Positions 48,274 through 58,416 are shown, counted from the stretch's first letter. The stretch is 64,000 nt of DNA from Bog-473 sp963791995 (GCA_963791995.1 CAWBUQ010000016.1:59816-123815); one strand, 5' to 3'. Program-made: numbers and translations. The notes: generated from the sequence alone by a model not told the origin.

Positions 48274-48300
48274 CTGGCACTCAAGTTTACCGAGTGCCAG
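48274..48300. promoter_or_regulatory. CIRCE operator for HrcA
   Basis: CTGGCACTC, nine bases, GAGTGCCAG: a perfect 9-9-9 inverted repeat matching the CIRCE consensus (GCACTC-N9-GAGTGC). It lies 8 bases upstream of the hrcA ATG, so HrcA probably represses hrcA-dnaJ and perhaps the genes behind them. Confidence 0.95.
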
Positions 48301-48355
48301 AGCTGACCCCCCTTTCACCGCCGCTGCCCCCCGGCCTGGGCCGATGCACGACACC

Positions 48356-50174
48356 TCAGTCGTCGCCCAGCCTCAGTGCCGAGATGAAGGCCTCCTGGGG
48401 CACCTCGACCCGCCCGATGTTCTTCATCTTCTTCTTGCCTTCCTTCTGCTTCTCGAGCAGCTTGCGCTTGCGGGTGATGTCGCCGCCGTAGCACTTGGCC
48501 AGCACGTCCTTGCGCTTGGCCTTGACCGTCTCGCGGGCCACGATGCGCCCGCCGATGGCAGCCTGGATCGGCACGTCGAACATCTGGCGCGGAATCAGCT
48601 CGCGCAGCTTCTCGGCCATCTTGCGCCCGTAGACGTCGGCGCTGCCCCGGTGCACGATGGTCGAGAAGGCGTCGACCGGCGTGTGGTTGATCAAGATGTC
48701 GACCCGCACCAGGTTGGCCGTGGCGTAGCCCTCGGGCTCGTAGTCCAAGCTGGCGTAGCCCTTGGTGCGACTCTTCAGCTGGTCGAAGAAGTCGATGACC
48801 ACCTCGGCCAGCGGCAGCGTGTAGACCAGCTCGACCCGCTCGGGCGAGAGGTACTCCATGCGGGTCATCTCGCCGCGCCGGCCCTGGCACAACTCCATGA
48901 CGGTGCCGGTGTACTCGCTCGGCGTGATGATCGTCGCCGAGAGCATCGGTTCGTCAATGCGGTCGAGCCGGGTGGCGTCGGGCAGCTCGGTGGGGTTGTC
49001 GACGTCGAGCTCGGTCCCGTCGGTGAGGAAGGCGCGGTACTCCACGCTGGGTGCGGTGGCGATGAGCGAGAGGTCGAACTCGCGCTCGAGGCGCTCCCGG
49101 ATGATCTCCATGTGCAACAGGCCGAGGAAGCCGCAGCGGAAGCCGATCCCGAGCGCATGGGAGGACTCGGGCTCGAAGGTGAAGCTCGCATCGTTGAGCT
49201 TCAGACGGTCGAGCGCGTCGCGCAGGTCCGGCAGCTCGTCGCCGTCGACCGGGTAGAGCCCGCAGAAGACCATGGGCTTGGGATCGCGGTACCCGGCCAG
49301 CGCGGCGTCGGCGCCGTGCTGCGCGGTGGTGACCGTCTCACCCGAGCGCGCCTCGCCCACGTCCTTGATCCCGGCGATCAGATAGCCCACCTCGCCCGGC
49401 CCGAGCTGTTGCACCGGCACGGCGTCGGGCGTGCGCACGCCGACTTCTTCGATGTCGTGCACCGCGTTCGCCTGCATGAAGCGCAACCGGGCGCCGGAAT
49501 GCAGTGTGCCGTCGACGATACGGATGGAGCTGACGACACCGCGGTACTGGTCGTAGGAGGAGTCGAAGATGAGGGCGCGCAGGGGCGCGTCCGGGATCCC
49601 CGGTGGGCGGGGGGATGCGGGCGATGATGGCGTCGAGGAGCTCGGGCACGCCCTGCCCGGTCTTGGCCGAAATCTGGAGGATGTCCTCGGCCGGCAGCCC
49701 GAGCACGTGCTCGATCTCGAGCGCGCAGCGCTCCGGGTCGGCCGCCGGCAGGTCGATCTTGTTCAACACCGGCACGATCTCGAGGTCGTTCTCGATGGCT
49801 TGGTAACAGTTGGCCAGCGTCTGCGCCTGGATCCCCTGTGAGGCGTCGACGAGCAGCACCGCCCCCTCGCAGGCGGCCAGCGAGCGGGAGACCTCGTAGC
49901 CGAAGTCGACGTGGCCGGGGGTGTCGATCAGGTGCAGGATGTGCCCGGCATGGACGACCCGTACGTTCTGGGCCTTGATGGTGATGCCCCGCTCCCGCTC
50001 GATGTCCATGGAGTCGAGGTACTGCTCGCGCATCAGGCGGGGGTCGACGGCCCCCGTGATCTCGAGGATGCGGTCAGACAGCGTCGACTTGCCGTGGTCG
50101 ACGTGGCTGATGATGGAGAAGTTGCGGATGCGCTCGACCACAACGGGTCCAGCGGCGGTTGCGGGAGGCGGCAC
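48356..50174 (-). CDS. lepA: elongation factor 4 (LepA), frameshift near 49600
   Basis: A ribosome-associated translational GTPase, about 605 residues. G1 region SHVDHGKSTLSDRI, switch ERERGITIKAQ, DTPGHVDFGYEVSRSL and NKIDLP are in the first frame. After IIARIPPPTGDP the second frame carries domains II-V, including GLYPVDGDELPDLRDAL and the C-terminal tail RGYASLDYE-like GYASLDYEPEGY with KMKNIGRVEVPQEAF. The break is in a G-run (GGCGGGGGG). The start is uncertain; GTG 50174 or 50141. Confidence 0.93.
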
Positions 50175-50352
50175 AGTCCGTCGATCGTACCGGTCCGACC
50201 CCCCGCTCCCGGTCGCCTGGCCTGGGACGTTGCCTTCTCCCGCGCGGTGTCCCGCCGGCCTGATCCTGTCCGCCACCTGCTACAGTTGTCGCTCGCCCCG
50301 GTGGGCTCACGTCCTGCCGCCGCCCCCTTTCAAAAGCTGAGGATCGACACAC

Positions 50353-50625
50353 GTGGCCAACATCAAGAGCCAGATCAAGCGGAACCGCCAGAACGAGAAG
50401 CGCCGGCTGCGCAACAAGTCCGTCCGGGCCGAGATGCGCACGCGCACGAAGTCGGCCGTGTCGGCCGCCGAGAACGGCGCCGAGGACGCGGCCGATGTGC
50501 TGCGCATCGCGGTGAAGCGGATCGACAAGGCCGCCGCCCAGGGCGTCATCCACAAGAACACCGCGGCCAACCACAAGTCCCGCCTGGTGCGCCGGATCAA
50601 CGCCATCGAGGCCGCCGCCGAGTAA
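50353..50625 (+). CDS. rpsT: 30S ribosomal protein S20
   Basis: A 90-residue basic, helical protein with the family start ANIKSQIKRNRQNEKRRLRN and the C-terminal NTAANHKSRLVRRINA. It binds 16S rRNA. The GTG start at 50353 is usual for this gene in high-GC bacteria. Divergent from lepA. Confidence 0.96.
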   Translation: MANIKSQIKRNRQNEKRRLRNKSVRAEMRTRTKSAVSAAENGAEDAADVLRIAVKRIDKAAAQGVIHKNTAANHKSRLVRRINAIEAAAE

Positions 50626-50638
50626 GCGGCATGGTGCC

Positions 50639-50657
50639 GAGTAGCGCTTCGCTACTC
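50639..50657. terminator. hairpin between the convergent rpsT and PPOX genes
   Basis: GAGTAGCG, CTT, CGCTACTC is a perfect 8-pair hairpin overlapping the PPOX stop. No T-run follows on either side, so it may be a bidirectional terminator that works with another factor. Confidence 0.5.
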
Positions 50658-51163
50658 CCCCATGCTGAAGGTGAACATCTTCTCGGGAGCGATGCGCGCC
50701 CCGAGTGCCTGCACCTCGTCCATCCACTGGGCGAACCCGGGCCCCTGAATCGGCAGGTAGTGGTCCAGCATCGCCTGGCGAAGGTCGGCGCAGTCGTCCG
50801 AACGCAGCTCGAAAGTCTCCGCCGTGCCATGCACGGTGACCGCCAATGATTCGTCCGGCAGGTGGGTCGCGCTGACGTGCGGCCTGGTGGCCATGTGGCG
50901 CGCCCGTACCGCCTCGGTCCCGATGCTGAACCAGAAGGTGCCGTGGAGGAAGTAGCCGTCGACCGGTGCGGTGAGCGGGCGGGCGTCGGCCGTCACCGTG
51001 CCCAGCACGAGCAGCCGCATGCCGACCAGGCGCTCCGTCAGCCGGCGGGCGTCGAGCCTCCGCTCCTCGCCGATGATGTCGCGCAGCGTGCGGCCCGGCC
51101 GCGGCCATGGACGCGTCGAGCAGGTGCCTGCAAGGCGTCGAGTTCTTCGGGTGTTTCGAGCAT
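50652..51163 (-). CDS. pyridoxamine 5'-phosphate oxidase family protein (two frameshifts near 51105 and 51128)
   Basis: About 169 residues. The start ATG 51163 gives MLETPEELDALQ; the frame changes twice before RTLRDIIGEERRLDARRLTE. The body is a split-barrel flavin-type domain: MRLLVLGTVTADARPLTAPV, YFLHGTFWFSIGTEAVRARHM and SATHLPDESLAVTVHG. It may bind FMN or F420. Divergent from the AraC gene, 48 bases apart. Confidence 0.75.
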
Positions 51164-51211
51164 GGCGCCAGTCCAGCACCCGGGTGCTCGCGGCCTCTCG
51201 GGGACGTGGCG

Positions 51212-52117
51212 ATGCTGGGTGCGATGGCGGACGGACTCGTCCTGACCCGCCGGGAGTCCGAGCGGGGTGTCCACGAGACGGCGCAGCGCGCCGGTGGCGG
51301 CGCGGGCGCCGGCGTCGTCCGCCACTACGTCGGCTACGAGGAGTGGGCCGAGCTGGGTTCCGGCGCCGGGAGATGGCGCGCCCGGGTGTCGCCCTGATCT
51401 TCGGCTTCGGCGACGCCATGGAGGTCTTCGACGGCGAGCTCGACAGCCCCGTGCGCACCTTGGGCGCCTTCGTCGTCGGGCAACCAGTTGCACTCGAGCA
51501 TGACCGGGGTCGGCGGGCACCAACTCGGAGTCCAGGTCGAGCTGAGCCCGGCGGGTGCGCTGGCCCTCTTCGGCGACGTCGAGCAGTTCAACGACGCGGT
51601 CGTGCCGCTCGACGAGGCGCTCGGCGCCGACGGCGCCCGTCTGGTGGAGCAGCTGGCCGACACGCGTCACGTGGGAGGCCCGCCTCGCGCTCCTCGACGA
51701 CGCGTTTGGCGCAGCCGGTCGCGGGACGTCCCTGCCCTCTCGCCCGAGGTGGCATGGCTGCGGTCGCCAGCTGGTGGCGTCGAAGGGCCGCGCCCGCGTC
51801 GAGCCGCTGATGGACGAGACGGGATGGAGCCGCCGTCACGTCACCGAGCGCTTCCGCCGCCAGCTCGGGAGTCCCGCCGAAGGGCTACGCCCGGCTGCTG
51901 CGCTTCGAGCACGCCGCTTCGCTCCTGAGCACCGCGCGCCCCGGGCCGCGGACCCTCGCCGACGTCGGCGATGGAGGCCGGCTACTACGACCAGTCGCAC
52001 CTGACCCGCGACTTCGTGGCCCTCGCCGGCATGACGCCCGGCGCCTACGCCGCCGAGGCGGAGCTGGTGCCCGAGGTCAGGTTTGTCCAAGACGACGAGC
52101 GCTCGATCCCCGCATAG
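51212..52117 (+). CDS. AraC family transcriptional regulator (many frameshifts)
   Basis: Five or more frame changes over 906 bases, but AraC features can be pieced together: an effector domain with DGLVLTRRESERGVHETAQ, VALIFGFGDAMEVFDG, SSMTGVGGHQLGVQVELSP, then the DNA-binding pair ARVEPLMDETGWSRRHVTER and a second helix-turn-helix ending DQSHLTRDFVALAGMTPGAY. It could regulate the divergent PPOX gene. I cannot tell whether it is a pseudogene or an error-rich stretch; the neighbouring VOC gene has the same problem. Confidence 0.6.
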
Positions 52118-52124
52118 TGGCGCC

Positions 52125-52595
52125 ATGACCACCACGGACCGCACCGGCAGCGACACCACCGACACGACATCAGGGCAGAGCGGCACCGACGCCGGCAGAC
52201 GCCGCCGGGCGGGGCACCATCGTCCCCGTCCTCGTCTACGAGGACATCGAGGCGGGCCACGACTACCTCGATCGCGACTTTCGGCTTCACCTCGGGCGGC
52301 CTGCACCGTGACGAGGACGGCACAGTCGTGCACGGCGAGGTCCGCATGGGCGACGCCGCCGTCTGGCTGCACCGCGTGACGGCCGAATTCGAGATGGCCT
52401 CGCCGCGTGGCGCCGCGGGCTCACACGGCGGCCTGTCGGTGCATCGTCCCCGACGTCGACGCGCACTACGCACGGGCCAAGGCGGCGGGCGCCCGGATCG
52501 ACGGCGAGCCGGCGGACCAGGACTACGGACTGCGCGAGTACGGGGCCCGCGACCCGGAGAACCACCGCTGGTGGTTCTCGTCGCCGCTCCCCTGA
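52125..52595 (+). CDS. VOC family (glyoxalase-like) protein (about three frameshifts)
   Basis: About 156 residues after joining frames. The N-terminal part is a Thr-rich tail from ATG 52125. Then come VPVLVYEDIEAGHDYL, VVHGEVRMGDAAVWLHR, HGGLSV, VPDVDAHYARAKAAGARI, and LREYGARDPENHRWWF, whose His and Glu fit the metal-binding edge of the vicinal-oxygen-chelate fold. Related proteins act in antibiotic resistance or metabolism. Function not assigned. Confidence 0.65.
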
Positions 52596-52610
52596 GCCCG
52601 CTTCGCCCTT

Positions 52611-53628
52611 CTAGCGGCGCGCGCCGGCCCTGGGGCGTGCGGCCCGGGCGGGACGGGTCTGGCGGGCCAGTCGGGCCACCAGGATCTCGATGACGATCTC
52701 GGGATCGAGCCCGCTCACCCCGCGCACATCGAGGTCGGCCGCCGCGATGAGGTTGATGGCCTCGGCGATCTTGGCGCTGCCGAGGCGGCGTGACTGGTCG
52801 AGTGCCTTCTTGGCCACGAACGGCGCCGAGCCCAACAGGGCCGCCGCGTCGCGCTCGCTGACGACGTCGTCGCCGTCGAGGGCGAGCATGTTGGCGAAAT
52901 GGCCGTGCAGGGTCGCCATGATCTGCATGGGGGCGAGCCCACCGGCGTCGAGCAGGCGGTGCAGCACGACGAGGGCGCGCTCGGGGTCGCCCTTGTCGAT
53001 GGCATCGGTCAGCTCGTAGCGCGGCACGTTGCCCGCCTCGCCGAGATACGGCGCCAGGTCGTCGGCGGTGACCCGGGCCCCCTCGCCGTAGGCGGCGCTC
53101 AGAGCGCCGAGGAGCCCCTCGACGCGGCCGAGGTCCTCGCCGACATGGCGCGCCAGCAGGTCGGCGGCCGCCGGTTCGAGCTTGACCGGCGCCCCGCGCA
53201 GGTGGTCGTGCAGCCACGCCTTGCGGTCTCCCGCCTTGGCGGTGGTCACGTCGATGATCTGGCCGTGTTCCTTGATCGCCTTGACGAGCGGTGCGGGGAC
53301 GACACCGCCACCACCCACCAGGATCAGGACCGTCGTGGGCAGCGGCTCGCGCACCACATCGATCAGCCGCGGCACGTCGGCGGTCAGCAGGCGGCCGGCC
53401 TCGCGGACGACCACGACCCGGCGGTCGATGATGAACGGTGGCGTCAGGCAGGCATCGACCACGGCGCCGACGTCGAACTCGTCCCCGCCGGCGCCGCCCA
53501 GCTCCTCGACGACGAGCGCATGGTCGCGCTCCCCTACGACCTCGTCGAGCAGCGTCCGGACCTCTTGGGCCACCAGTGAAGCGTCGTCGCCCTTCACCAG
53601 ATACGACGGCTGGGCGCGGCGTGCTCAT
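52611..53628 (-). CDS. holA: DNA polymerase III delta subunit (frameshift near 53610)
   Basis: About 338 residues. The delta subunit of the clamp loader opens the sliding clamp. The start ATG 53628 (MSTPRP) overlaps the folP stop, then an indel near 53610 changes the frame to YLVKGDDASLVAQEVR. RRVVVVREAGRLL, ILVGGGGVVPAPLVKAIKEHG and AWLHDHLRGAPVKLEPAAADLLA are in the AAA+-like fold, and the helical C-terminal domain includes GGLAPMQIMATLHGHF. Confidence 0.88.
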
Positions 53629-54492
53629 GCCGCCTCGCTCACTGCGGCGAGCGCGTCGCGGGCGCGGCAGGTGCCCTTGACGTCGTGCACCCGCAGAATG
53701 CGGCAGCCCCACGCCATGCCGAGGGCCGCCGCGCCGATGGAAGCCTCGCGCCGCTCGGTCAGCTCCAAATCGAGCACCTTGCCGAGAAACGTCTTGTTGG
53801 ACGCGGAGAGCAGCAGCGGATAGCCCGAGCGAGGCGAGGACCGGCGAGGCGCGCAGCAGGGTGAGCGACTGCGCCGCGGTCTTGCCGAGGTCCAGGCCGG
53901 CGTCGAGCACGATGCGCTCGGGCGGGATGCCTGCGTCGCGGGCGCGGGCAGCGCGCTCGACCAAGAAGTCCGCCACGTCGCGCACGACATCGGCGTAGTG
54001 CGGCTCGGGGTCGGCCACCCGGGGCTTGAGCCGGATGTGCGTCGCCACCACGGCCGCCCCGTGCTCGGCCGCCGCAACCACGTAGTCGGGATCGGCCAGC
54101 CCGCTGATGTCGTTGCCCATCACCGCGCCCTCGGCGTACGCGGCGCGGGCGACCGCGGCGCGCCAGGTGTCGACCGAGACGGGCGTGTCGAAGCGTGCGG
54201 TCAGTCCGGCCACCACGGGCACGACGCGGTCGAGCTCCTCGGCCTCGGTGACTTCGGGACCGGGACCGGCCTTCACTCCGCCGATGTCGAGGATGTCGGC
54301 GCCGTCGGCGACCAGCTGCTCGGCGCGGTCGTAGAGCTTGTCGAGCTCGTAGGTGGCGCCCTTGTCGTAGAAGGAGTCCGGGGTGCGGTTGAGGATCCCC
54401 ATGACCATGGCCCGATGGGTGAGGTCGTAGCGGCGGCCGCCGAGATCGAGCGCCGGCGCCGGCGCAGCGCTGGCGGTGGCCTGTTCGGCCAT
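53625..54492 (-). CDS. folP: dihydropteroate synthase (frameshift near 53830)
   Basis: Condenses a pterin diphosphate with p-aminobenzoate in folate synthesis. About 288 residues. MVMGILNRTPDSFYDKGAT, DGADILDIGGVKAGPG, TPVSVDTWRAAVARAA and NDISGLADPD are in one frame. The other frame after LLRASPVLASLG gives LLLSASNKTFLGKVLDL and RILRVHDVKGTCRARDA, ending at the overlap with holA. The DVKGT end is like the FolP2-type branch, so the classical synthase role is likely but not proved. Confidence 0.85.
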
Positions 54493-54502
54493 CAGCGCCG
54501 CC

Positions 54503-55216
54503 TCAGAAGAGCCGCGCCGCGAGGGCGCGCCGGTACTCGCTGGTGCGCGGGTCGTCGGCGCCCATCGCCTCGAGCAGGTCGACGTACTCCTGACGGGCCC
54601 CGTCGTCGTCGCGCACCCGCTCGAGCAACTCGTTCAGCTTCGCCTCGATTTCGGCCCGGTCGGTCCCCGACACGTCGACCCCCGCCTCGAGGAGGCGCGC
54701 CTCGGCCGCGATGGCGCGGCCGGTCTCGGTCTCGGGCAGTCGCTGGAGGAGGGTCAGCGCCTCGGCGGCCTCACCACGGTCGACCAGGAGGCGGGCCAGT
54801 CCCTCGGTGGCCAGCACGTGGTCCGGTTCGAGCTCGAGCGCCTTGCGCAGGGAGGCCTCGTCACCCGCCGCGACCAGCGTGTCGGCCTCGCTCGGTGCCG
54901 GGGCCAGCCGTGCAATGAACTCCGCGACCTGCGCCTCGGGCAGCGCGCCGATGAACCCGTCCACCACCTGGGCGTCCCTGATGGCGTAGACGGCCGGGAT
55001 GGACTGCGCCTGGAATTGCTGGGCGATCCGCGGGTTGTCGTCGACGTTGACCTTGGCCAGCTCGACAGCTCCCCCGGTGTCCGCGACCGCCTTCTCCAGC
55101 AGTGGGCCCAACGTCTTGCACGGGCCGCACCACGGGGCCCAGAGGTCGACGACGACGGGCACGCTGTTGCTGCGTTCCAGCACGTCGGCCTGGAAGGTCT
55201 GGTCGGTGACATCCAT
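54503..55216 (-). CDS. thioredoxin-TPR co-chaperone (CnoX/YbbN-like)
   Basis: A 237-residue protein. The thioredoxin domain has WCGPC at 29-33 and VNVDDNPRIAQQFQAQSIPAVY. From about residue 115 it continues with tetratricopeptide helices (ALELEPDHVLATEGLARLL, AEALTLLQRLPETE). Such proteins protect and hand over substrates to chaperones under oxidative stress, and may have redox activity. Ten bases before folP. Uninterrupted. Confidence 0.88.
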   Translation of the reverse strand: MDVTDQTFQADVLERSNSVPVVVDLWAPWCGPCKTLGPLLEKAVADTGGAVELAKVNVDDNPRIAQQFQAQSIPAVYAIRDAQVVDGFIGALPEAQVAEFIARLAPAPSEADTLVAAGDEASLRKALELEPDHVLATEGLARLLVDRGEAAEALTLLQRLPETETGRAIAAEARLLEAGVDVSGTDRAEIEAKLNELLERVRDDDGARQEYVDLLEAMGADDPRTSEYRRALAARLF

Positions 55217-55335
55217 CGCACCGACGCTACCGGTTGCGGCCGCCGGACAGGGCCGGTCTCCTGGTGACAGGTCCGCCTCTGACCCCGCTCACGGCGTCGG
55301 AACGGGCCGCGCGGCACCGATTAGCGTCGGTTGCC

Positions 55336-56379
55336 GTGTCAGCGGCGCCAGAGGGAATCCACCAGGCGAACGTCACCGAGTGGATGGTGGCCACCGTTCC
55401 CGAGATCACGCCACCGCTCACCTTCTCGTTGATCGCCGGCGGCCGGTCCAACCTCACCTTCCGTGTCGAGGACACGGCGGGACGGGCCTGGGCCCTGCGG
55501 CGGCCCCCGCTGCACCACGTGCTCCCGACGGCGCACGACATGTCGCGCGAGTACCGGCTGATGCACTCCCTCGGGCCGGTGGGGATCCCGGTCCCGATCA
55601 CCATGGGCCTCTGCACCGACGAGGCGGTCAACGAACGGCCGTTCTACGTCATGGAATTCGTCGACGGTCACATCCTGCGCAGCGCTCCCCAGGCCGAAGC
55701 CGCCTTCGACGAGCCGACCCGCCACGCCGTCGGCGGGCACATGGCCGACACGCTCGCCGCACTGCACGAGGTCGACCCCGATACGGTCGGGCTGGGTGAC
55801 CTCGGACGGCACGACGGCTACATCGAGCGCCAGCTCAAGCGCTGGCGCGGTCAGTACGACCAGATGCAGGTGGAAGGCGTCGACCACGGCGAGCTGGTGG
55901 AGCGGGTGAGCGACGAGCTGGCCCAGCGCATCCCCACTCAGCAGCGCACCTCGGTCGTGCACGGGGACTACCGCATGGACAACGTCGTCCTCGCCGACGA
56001 CGGCACCGTGCGCGCCATCCTCGACTGGGAGATCTGCACGCTGGGCGACCCCCTCGCCGATCTCGGTCTCCTGATGGTCTACTGGGCCGACCCCGGCGAC
56101 GAGATGGCGGTGCTCGGTCTCTCGCCCACCACCGCCCCCGGGTTCTCCACCCGAGCCGAGGTCCTGGCGCGCTACGACGCCGTCTCGGATCTCGACGTCT
56201 CGGGGGTCGGCTACTACATCGCCTTCGGCTACTGGAAGCTGGGCTGCATCCTCCAGGGCGTCTATGCCCGCTACGTGGCCGGGGCCGGGGCGGGCGACCA
56301 GGGCAGCGTCGACGGGTTCCCGGCCCAGATCCGCCGGCTCTTCGAGATGGCCGCCGACTCGCTCGAGAGTGTGCGGTGA
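55336..56379 (+). CDS. aminoglycoside-phosphotransferase-like protein of the acyl-CoA-dehydrogenase-associated type
   Basis: A 347-residue kinase-fold protein. I chose GTG 55336 (SAAPEGIHQANV); the frame is open to 55234. It has SLIAGGRSNLTFRVED, HGDYRMDNVVL with the Brenner catalytic Asp, and ILDWEICTLGDPLADLG with the metal-binding DFG-like Asp. Homologues are found with acyl-CoA dehydrogenases and probably phosphorylate a hydroxyacyl compound. The stop overlaps the GTG of the PAC2 gene. Confidence 0.85.
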   Translation: MSAAPEGIHQANVTEWMVATVPEITPPLTFSLIAGGRSNLTFRVEDTAGRAWALRRPPLHHVLPTAHDMSREYRLMHSLGPVGIPVPITMGLCTDEAVNERPFYVMEFVDGHILRSAPQAEAAFDEPTRHAVGGHMADTLAALHEVDPDTVGLGDLGRHDGYIERQLKRWRGQYDQMQVEGVDHGELVERVSDELAQRIPTQQRTSVVHGDYRMDNVVLADDGTVRAILDWEICTLGDPLADLGLLMVYWADPGDEMAVLGLSPTTAPGFSTRAEVLARYDAVSDLDVSGVGYYIAFGYWKLGCILQGVYARYVAGAGAGDQGSVDGFPAQIRRLFEMAADSLESVR

Positions 56380-57272
56380 GCCCCGAAGGCCCAGGTGGGA
56401 TGACCGAGATCTTCGAGATCCACCGCGAGCCGGTGCTCCAGGACCCGCTCCTCGTGGTCTCGCTCGAGGGCTGGGTCGATGCCGGCCTCGGCGCCACGAC
56501 AGCGATCGCCGCGCTCCTCGACAGCGGGCCCACCGAGCCCGTCGTCACGTTCAACGGCGAGCACTTCTTCGACCAGCGGGCTCGTCGCCCGGTCGCCCGC
56601 ATCGTGAACGGCGTCACCACCGAGCTCACCTGGCCCCGCACGGTCGTGCGCCAGGGTACCGACGAGTCGGGCCGCGACATGCTCTTCCTCGTCGGTCCCG
56701 AGCCTGACTTCCACTGGCGTGCCTTCACCGACGCCGTGGTCGGCCTGGCGCGCTCGTGGCACGTGCGCATGGTGGTGGGCCTGGGCGCGTTCCCCGCGCC
56801 GGCGCCGCACACCCGGCCGGTCAAGCTGGCGGCGACGGCACCGTCGGGTTCGGCGAACCTCATTGAGCAAGTCGGGATCGTCCAAGGCGAACTCGAAGTG
56901 CCCGCCGGGGTGATGGCCGCGCTCGAGCTCGCCTTCGGCAACGCGGGGACACCGGCGGTGAGCCTGTGGGCGCGGGTGCCGCACTACGTCGCCGGCATGC
57001 CCTTCCCTGAGGCGAGCGCCGCCCTGATTGAGGGCCTGGCTTCCGTCGGCGGCCTCTCGCTGGACTCGTCGGCCCTCCGGCGGGCGGCCGACAGCTCGCG
57101 CCGTCAGGTCGACGCGCTCATCTCGGACAACGAGGAGCACCAGGCGATGGTGCGCAAGCTCGAGGAGAGCATCGACGCTTCGGAGGGCAACGCCATGGGC
57201 GTGGAAGAGATGCCCTCGGGCGACGAGATCGCCGCCGAGCTCGAGCGCTTCTTGCGGGGCGAGGAGCAGTGA
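56376..57272 (+). CDS. PAC2 family protein
   Basis: A 298-residue protein from GTG 56376. VVSLEGWVDAGLGATTAIAALL near residue 30, MVVGLGAFPAPAPHTRPV and SLWARVPHYVAGMPFPEASAALIEGL follow the PAC2 (proteasome assembly chaperone 2-like) pattern. The C-terminus is an acidic coiled-coil-like tail. Actinobacterial members are of unknown function; a link to proteasome assembly is only a family-name association. Confidence 0.88.
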   Translation: MSPEGPGGMTEIFEIHREPVLQDPLLVVSLEGWVDAGLGATTAIAALLDSGPTEPVVTFNGEHFFDQRARRPVARIVNGVTTELTWPRTVVRQGTDESGRDMLFLVGPEPDFHWRAFTDAVVGLARSWHVRMVVGLGAFPAPAPHTRPVKLAATAPSGSANLIEQVGIVQGELEVPAGVMAALELAFGNAGTPAVSLWARVPHYVAGMPFPEASAALIEGLASVGGLSLDSSALRRAADSSRRQVDALISDNEEHQAMVRKLEESIDASEGNAMGVEEMPSGDEIAAELERFLRGEEQ

Positions 57273-57335
57273 CGGGCCGAACGGGGACGAAGAGCGGCTC
57301 GGAAGCGATGGGCGGAGCGAGAGAGAAGGGCAGAG

Positions 57336-57390
57336 CCGGAGCGAGACCCGGAGCGAGACCCGGAGCGAGACCCGGAGCGAGACCCGGAGC
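57336..57390. repeat. 12-base tandem repeat, four and a half copies
   Basis: CCGGAGCGAGAC is repeated exactly four times (57336-57383) and partly once more, ending 18 bases before the next ATG. It fills the gap between the PAC2 and LLM genes and leads into AGAAGGGA, the likely ribosome site. Confidence 0.92.
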
Positions 57391-57408
57391 GGGAGAGAAG
57401 GGACGCGG

Positions 57409-58416
57409 ATGAAGATCGACGGTGGCATCGGGTTCGACCCTGCAGGTATCGCCGAACAGGCGGCCAAGGCCGAGGCGAGCGGGTACGACGGCGTGTGGTC
57501 GGCCGAGACCAGCCACGACCCCTTCCTGCCCATCGCCATCGGCGCCGGCGCGACGGAGACGCTCGAATTCGGCACCGGGATCACCGTCGCATTCGCCCGC
57601 AACCCCATGACGCTGGCCGTGGTGGCGAACGACCTGCAGCTGCTCACCAAGGGCCGCTTCATGCTCGGCATGGGTAGCCAGATCAAGCCGCACATCACCA
57701 AGCGCTTCTCCATGCCGTGGTCGCACCCGGCGCCGCGCATGCGCGAGCTCATCCTGGCCATCCGCGCCATCTGGAAGTCCTGGGAGACAGGCGAGAAGCT
57801 CGAGTTCCGCGGCGAGTTCTACACGCACACGCTCATGACGCCGTTCTTCGATCCCGGTCCGAATCCCTACGGTAACCCCAAGATCCTCCTCGCCGGCGTG
57901 GGTGAGCACATGACCGAGGTGGCCGGCGAGGTCGCCGACGGCTTCTTGGTCCACGGCTTCACCACCGAGCGCTACCTCCGAGAGGTGAGCTTGCCTGCCC
58001 TCGAGCGCGGGGCGGCCAAGGCGGGGAAGACCCGGGACGATCTGACCGTGTCGTATCCAGGCTTCGTCGTGACCGGATCCGACGCCGAGAGCATGGACGC
58101 GGCCGCGGCAGCGGTCCGACAGCAGATCGCGTTCTACGGCTCGACACCCGCCTACCGACCGGTGCTCGAGCTCCACGGCTGGGGCGACCTCCAGTCGGAG
58201 CTCAACACGCTGTCCAAGCGCGGCGAGTGGGTGAAGATGGGCGAGCTGATCACCGACGACATCCTCGAGGCCTTCGCAGTGGTGAGCCCGCTCGACCAGG
58301 TGGCGGGCGAAGTCCGCGCCCGCTTCGAGGGCCAGGTCGATCGCTTCAGCTTCTACGCCCCCTACAAGGTCGACGCCGAGACATGGAAGGGCGTCCTGGC
58401 CGGGTTCCACGACTGA
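57409..58416 (+). CDS. LLM class (probably F420-dependent) oxidoreductase
   Basis: A 335-residue TIM-barrel flavin-type oxidoreductase from ATG 57409, preceded by AGAAGGGA. It starts MKIDGGIGFDP and carries GYDGVWSAETSHDPFLPI, TGITVAFARNPM and GRFMLGMGSQI, a set seen in F420-dependent members. The substrate is not known. Uninterrupted. Confidence 0.88.
   Translation: MKIDGGIGFDPAGIAEQAAKAEASGYDGVWSAETSHDPFLPIAIGAGATETLEFGTGITVAFARNPMTLAVVANDLQLLTKGRFMLGMGSQIKPHITKRFSMPWSHPAPRMRELILAIRAIWKSWETGEKLEFRGEFYTHTLMTPFFDPGPNPYGNPKILLAGVGEHMTEVAGEVADGFLVHGFTTERYLREVSLPALERGAAKAGKTRDDLTVSYPGFVVTGSDAESMDAAAAAVRQQIAFYGSTPAYRPVLELHGWGDLQSELNTLSKRGEWVKMGELITDDILEAFAVVSPLDQVAGEVRARFEGQVDRFSFYAPYKVDAETWKGVLAGFHD

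Noticed and set aside
57336..57390. CRISPR-like repeat
   Set aside because: The 12-base units are directly adjacent without spacers.
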